Shown one piece after another: positions 59,030-64,000 of a stretch of 64,000 nucleotides of DNA. Position 1 is the stretch's first letter. Every line of letters begins with the position of its first letter. A model generated the notes under the pieces. It was not told the DNA's origin and did not search any database. It saw only the letters and a program-made list of their open reading frames with translations. The position numbers were made by a program, and so were the translations under genes. The stretch comes from Plantago ovata (Eukaryota; Streptophyta; Magnoliopsida; Lamiales; Plantaginaceae), in contig CM051455.1 in NCBI GenBank assembly GCA_028274465.1, positions 47,447,129-47,511,128 of the forward strand. Reading direction: 5' to 3'.

Positions 59030-60262
59030 GTCATCATTATATATTCTAAACTATTGCTAAATAGATCTATCGAATACAGTTCAGGTTCATTGTGGATAGA
59101 CACATAAAACACTAACTGTTCTGAACTATTGTGAAATAGACCCACTGCACCGATAACATGTAGTCTTCTAAAGTATTTTTGAAATAAACCCGTCAGAAAA
59201 ACAATTAGCATTTTAAACTATTGCGGAAAAGACCCGCCGAACACAGTGATAATATAAACTACCTGTCGAACATGGTTAGTTATCTAAAGTATAGCGGAAT
59301 ATGCACCCGTCAAACATAATTAGTGTTTTAAATATTGCAGAATAGACCCGTCAAACACAAACTGTTTCTGAACAATTGTGTAGTTGACGCGTCGAACACA
59401 TTTAATGATCTAAACTGTTGTGAAATATATAGATCCGCCGGACACGGTTAGTATTCTAAAGTATATCTGAATGCAACCGTCGAACATAGTTAGCACTCGA
59501 AAGTTTGAACTATTGTGGAATAGACCCATGAAACACTAAGTGTTCTAAACTATTAATAGACCCGTATAAAACAGATAGTATTTTAAAGTATTTGTGGAAT
59601 AGACCTGTCGGAAAAACAGTTAGCGTTATAAACTATTGCAAAACAGATCCGCCGAACACAGTTAATGATCTAAACTATTGTGGAATATACCCGTCAAACA
59701 CAACTAATGATCTAAACAATTGTCGAATAGACCCGTTAGACAAAGTTGATTTCCTAAAGTACAGCGGGACGCATTGTGAAACATAGTTAGTGTTCAAAAT
59801 ATTGCAGAATCGACACGTCTAAAATAGATAGTCTTCTGAAGTAGTCACGAAATAGACCCGTAAAAAAATAGCTAATGTTCAGAACTACTGCGAAATGGGT
59901 TCGTCAAACACATTTAATGATCTAAACGATTATGGAATAGATTTTTCGGACACAATTAGTATTCTAAACTATAGTTGAATGCACCCGTCGAACATAGTTA
60001 GTATCCTAAACTCTAAACAATGTGGAATGCACCCGTTGAACGTAGTTAGTATCATAAACTCTAAACTATTGCGGAATAAACCCGTGAAACACCAACTGTT
60101 TTGAACTAATGTGTAATAGACCGGTGGAGAACATGTAGTCTTCCAAATAATTTGAGGAATAGTCAAGTCGAAAAATAATTATTGTTCTAAATTATTGTGG
60201 AATAGATCCGTCGAAGCAGTTAATGTTCTAAACTATTGTGAAATAGACCTGTCGGACACAGT
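59030..60262 (-). repeat. Degenerate ~42-50-bp minisatellite
   Basis: About 25 diverged units of the type tctaaactattgtggaatag, then acccgtcgaacacagttagt (about 42 bp, shown in two parts). Some units are longer or shorter. No stable open frame exists. It lies upstream (in the minus-strand sense) of the first Helitron-like end; internal tandem repeats near 3' ends are known from Helitrons. Confidence 0.85.
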
Positions 60263-61065
60263 GAGAACCAAGAAGTTACAGACTTTTGACACGTGTAGAA
60301 AAATGTGAATTGGACAAATAAGTAAAATATAAATAACATTGAATTAGATAAACAACACTTGGCTCAATGAGGATGCTAAAAATATTAATTCAATATTTTC
60401 AATATATATAGTTATTCTAATTTTAATTTTTTATGGAGATAAAAACTTATTAACTTTTATCATCATTTGTATGACAATTTTAAATAATCTTCCATATCAT
60501 AAATATTTTTTCTATAATAAACTTTTAGTTTTATATTAAATATAAAAAAATGTACAATTTAAAATTATATAGTGGTTGCATGAATTTCTAATGATTTTTA
60601 AAGAAAAATATACTTTAACCATTTTTCTCCCATAATTGTGTTGATATTATTATTCTTTAAATATTAAAATTATATCAATGATGTTATTAAAAAAGTAAAA
60701 ATAATTAAAATATATGAAAGGGTGAATAGATGAATAGGATAATAGAAATCACTTATTGTGTACATGCGAAAATGATTAGAGTATTAACAAATTAGAATAT
60801 GGATAAATATTTTAATTGATTGAAATAAGTATAACCTTTTTATCTTGTAGGACTAAATGATATATATATATTTTAATTAATATTTATTAATGTAATTAGG
60901 TTGGCATAATAATTACCATTACTACTCACACGAGAGAATGTTGACTCAGCATTAAAACACGTGGACAACTTAAATTTTTTGACCAATCACAATGAAAGAA
61001 CTTGCAAGGTCTCAATCATTTGACATGAATTAAGGAGAAGTATGAAAATATTTCTTATTTAATAA
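60263..61065. other. Very AT-rich, no gene
   Basis: Long A/T stretches, no credible frame or RNA gene. Confidence 0.5.
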
Positions 61066-61093
61066 CTAGAAATCACGTCACCCGCTACGCGGG
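61066..61093 (-). other. Helitron-like 3' terminus (second)
   Basis: The minus strand reads cccgcgtagcggg (5-bp GC stem, 3-nt loop), then tgacgtgattt (11 nt), CTAG, and T in the flank. Spacing, CTRR end and following T all fit the Helitron rule. The element body would extend toward higher coordinates, where an RPA-like fragment lies. Confidence 0.65.
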
Positions 61094-61675
61094 ATAAGCG
61101 TAATTTTGTAAATATTATTTGTTAATTGGTTTTAGTATGTAATTATCACAAAATGACTTTAAACATAAACAAAGAAAATATATCAACTGATAATTTACAA
61201 ATTACGAATTGAGTAATAGTACTTAGTAGGATTTATGTCTTTTATAATATATTATAGTCACAAAAAGATTTCAATTGTAAAGAAAAAAATATAAAACAAA
61301 TGGAATGTATCAATAAGTAAACATTTGAAAATTTCAAAATTGTTTATCTAGTAGTTAAATGTAATAGAAATGTATCGGTAATAGTATTTGGCCACAGAGT
61401 GAATGTTACTCGATTGTACCTGATATTAATTACAAACAAAAAAAATAATAAAAAAGAGTTGTAAAACATATAATGCACATAATTAACTTGTAGATATTAT
61501 AGAAATCTTACTTTCTGTCAAGGCAAAAATAATCGTTAACAGGATCACCTCGGACTGTAGTACGAGGTGATTCTTTATAAACAACCAATATTGTACTTCC
61601 ATTAAGAAATTATCAAGTGTGAATGTTTTATGTTTTATATATACAGTAATGATAGTGTTTAAGAACAATACTTAC

Positions 61676-62154
61676 TAATGATAGAACCTATTTCGAAATC
61701 ATCATAGTTTGAAAACAATCCTTCATAAGGATTATTAACTATGGCAGGTCGCTGAACAGAGATCACCGTACTACTGGCATTAATTATCCACTTATACTTC
61801 ACATCTTTTGCAAAAGCAGACCTATATAATTTTTCTGCTTCTTTGACAGCTGCATTTGATATGATAAGAGTTCTATCTTGCACAATTATGTCTCGGTACA
61901 GTTCTATATCTGAGTTAAATAGAGCTACATCAACGTAATTCCCCTGACAAATAGAAAAAAAGATTATTGAAGTTACAATAGGCTGAAAAAAGATAAAAGT
62001 TTATATAAATATGACGCAATATTCATATTATTACCCATTCATCACAAAGCAACATATTTTGAAATCTAGTCCGATTACTCTTTGATGATATGCCGTCTGG
62101 TTTCTTGACCAGTACGATTACTCTGCACCTCCACTTAATTGATACTATGCGGGC
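61676..62154 (-). pseudogene. RPA70-like OB-fold protein fragment
   Basis: Two minus-strand exons, 62035-62154 and 61676-61943, join in phase 0 over a 91-bp GT-AG intron. The product reads IKWRCRVIVLVKKPDG, then NRTRFQNMLLCDEWGNYVDV, LFNSDIELYRDIIV and RTLIISNAAVKEAEKLYRSA, followed by YKWIINASSTVISVQ. This pattern (an L-x-D-E-x-G-N turn, then ISNA-V, then a Y-x-W-x-I strand) is that of the first OB fold of plant replication protein A large-subunit-like proteins, many of which travel in Helitrons. A donor gtaagt follows at 61675, so more exons may exist downstream, but I could not trace them. Upstream a stop at 62155-62157 ends the frame. It lies 0.6 kb inside the second Helitron-like 3' end. 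Likely a captured or relict Helitron RPA gene. Confidence 0.65.
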
Positions 62155-64000
62155 TTATTTCGTTGATTTTTTGGAATTGTTCTTCCATTTTCCTACAATA
62201 AATATGAAGTTAATATTAGAGTAAAATAGAAAATTTATTAGCTAAACATAATTAGAGTTATGCATGAATTGTATTTATTCAGCAACAAATTAATTACAAC
62301 AAACATATAAAGCTGCATAAGCTTATAAGCTAAAATTAAGTAAGACTAAGCTAAAAGAATCAAGCATTATTAACTCAAATACATACATACAATAGTTAGA
62401 AGCGCGCTATGGCTAATTAATAAATCAATCAATTAACTAAAGAAGCAGCTCAAATTAAGCTAAGCTGCCTAGAATAAGTGATTGACTAATATACGGTATA
62501 ACTAAAATTACAAAGCTGACTAAGCTAAGCTAAAATTAAGAGCAGATTTTTATAATTAGTAGTCAGCTAAAAGTCATTCATTAACAATATATCCAGAGTC
62601 ATTCATTAACAATATATCCAGATTTCAATTACTTGAATAATAAAAAAGAGATATAATTTTTTTAAGAACTTGAATGTTTTATATAAAGAGCAGATTTTTA
62701 TCACTTAGTCAGTAAACATGTGTAAAAGAAGCAATCTATTAGTAACACGAAAACATAGAACATTACTACAACATGATTGCACACTAATCTTTATGCTAGA
62801 ACCAAACATCAATGCATATGAGGTTAGTACAAATTACCATGAAAACCAGTAACAAAACATGTATCACAAAGAAAAATCAAACCTTCTTGTTGCAGTGTTG
62901 ATGAGTCTAGCAGAAGAAAACTCAGATCAAGTAGCTTTATCTGTTAAAAATAAATAATATCAAGTAAGACATTGTAAAGTGGCTACTTTAATCCATGATT
63001 AATCATTAACTCGATCACTAAAAGGTGGTATCCTTAGTTAGGTGAGATTATATTCCTTCTTTCTAATGTAATTAAACTAATGCAGTGTCAAATTTTTGGC
63101 GTAGCAGCACATGTTCAAGCAATTAAATTATATCATGATTTATGAATATGTTTGTTAGCTAGCTATGAGTGATTGAAGAATTACGTACTAATGCATGCAA
63201 AAGAGAGGTCTGGTTTAAAACAAGGTTTGAAGTAATTAATTTCATGCAAAAGTACATATAATACTTGATTGGCTGCTTCTCTCATGTACTTGAACGCGGG
63301 TTCTTTATATCAAGACGAGATGATGGTGGCCGGTGGACTACATTCACATGTATTGATACTGATTAAATTAAGAATAGATCCAAATTGGGGAATTGAAGCT
63401 GATTTTTGGAATCAGTGATTAGCATATTACAGTACAGGTGAAATTAATGTACAACAAAACATTAAGAAACGTACAAATCCACGGATACATACGACATGAT
63501 TAAGATTGATCAAATTATATGATTAAGATGGGTGCATACAGAACATGGGTACCATGATTAACATGGGTACAACAGAACAAAAGCTGGTCAAATTATATGA
63601 TTTTACTAACCGTATCTGGGGACATCAATATTACATGGTGCCTAAAGTTCGTCAACAAAACACATTATATTAATTCTGGAAAATCGAGATAGAGGGAAAA
63701 ATAATACCTGGAATTGACAAGAGCAGTTCTTCAAATCGTGAGAATATCGTAAGAAAATATATTACGGTGGTGTGGGAATATATATAGTAGTAATTTATTA
63801 GGAATTATTTATTATGTAGGTCTCTATTGTATACTTGTGAGAAAATATCTCCTTTTTATCCATTACATAAGAGTTGGAATAAAACTAAATATCTCAATAA
63901 TTTTTTTTATATCAAATATCAAAATAGGAATTTCAAAAGGAAAAAATACTTAATGACACATGTACGCACCAGATTGAAACTGAATAAGTAAGATCAACGG
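62155..64000. other. AT-rich DNA to window end
   Basis: No gene is seen. A stretch at 62310-62540 is rich in agctaaaattaag/taagctaag variants, and attcattaacaatatatccag is duplicated in tandem at 62573-62620. Around 63540-63570 catgggtaccatgattaaca repeats once. Further parts of the Helitron may lie here or beyond. Confidence 0.4.

Noticed and set aside
59030-60262. Centromere-like satellite
   Set aside because: Units are too short and too diverged, the array is only 1.2 kb, and it sits beside Helitron-like ends.

Overview
The window is nuclear DNA of a flowering plant, most likely a eudicot. Genes are split by short GT-AG introns, the DNA is AT-rich, and non-LTR retrotransposons (LINEs), Stowaway-like MITEs, hAT-like elements, a tRNA-derived SINE and Helitron ends are frequent. 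Recognisable proteins are plant types (an RSL-class bHLH factor, a vacuolar sorting receptor, a defensin-like peptide). I cannot name the species. There are no prokaryotic features.

Layout. 1-11.7 kb is a transposon graveyard: LINE tails, a 5'-truncated LINE with a perfect 16-bp target duplication (4309-6295), a nested small insertion, and a 2.3-kb element with ~200-bp inverted arms (7880-10184). 13.9-15.8 kb holds an intact five-exon bHLH gene of the RHD6/RSL type (plus strand). Convergent to it, 16.9-21.2 kb holds a twelve-exon vacuolar sorting receptor gene (minus strand) whose last intron is out of frame by one base. 22.2-23.3 kb carries a GATA microsatellite and a two-level minisatellite, followed by a small frameshifted, possibly plastid-targeted gene. 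A tRNA-Asn(GUU) gene lies at 25.75 kb.

26.0-42.5 kb is one 8.1-8.3 kb sequence present twice in direct order, separated by exactly 100 Ns. The repeat ends coincide with the gap edges, so this is most simply two overlapping contigs or haplotypes joined without merging. Each copy carries a small MEGLIPF-type gene, a decayed relative of it split by a hAT-like element, a lone TFIIE-beta-like exon, a Stowaway MITE and a palindromic GC-rich element. Only copy 2 carries a SINE, with an 18-bp target duplication.

42.9-47.1 kb holds a four-exon gene for a charged, Arg/Ser-rich protein, frameshifted in its last exon. 47.2-53.2 kb holds a diverged repeat. One copy is contiguous; the other is split by about 2.6 kb that includes an intact two-exon defensin-like gene (49376-49713). 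53.9-58.75 kb is a nearly full-length, decayed LINE (minus strand). 58.9-64 kb contains two Helitron-like 3' ends, a 1.2-kb minisatellite and an RPA-like OB-fold gene fragment.

The genes do not form a pathway. The bHLH factor (root-hair type growth), the sorting receptor (vacuolar traffic) and the secreted peptide are independent neighbours. Several frame breaks are single-base and often at homopolymers, and the two 8-kb copies differ by the same kind of indel. Assembly error should therefore be considered before any gene here is called a pseudogene.
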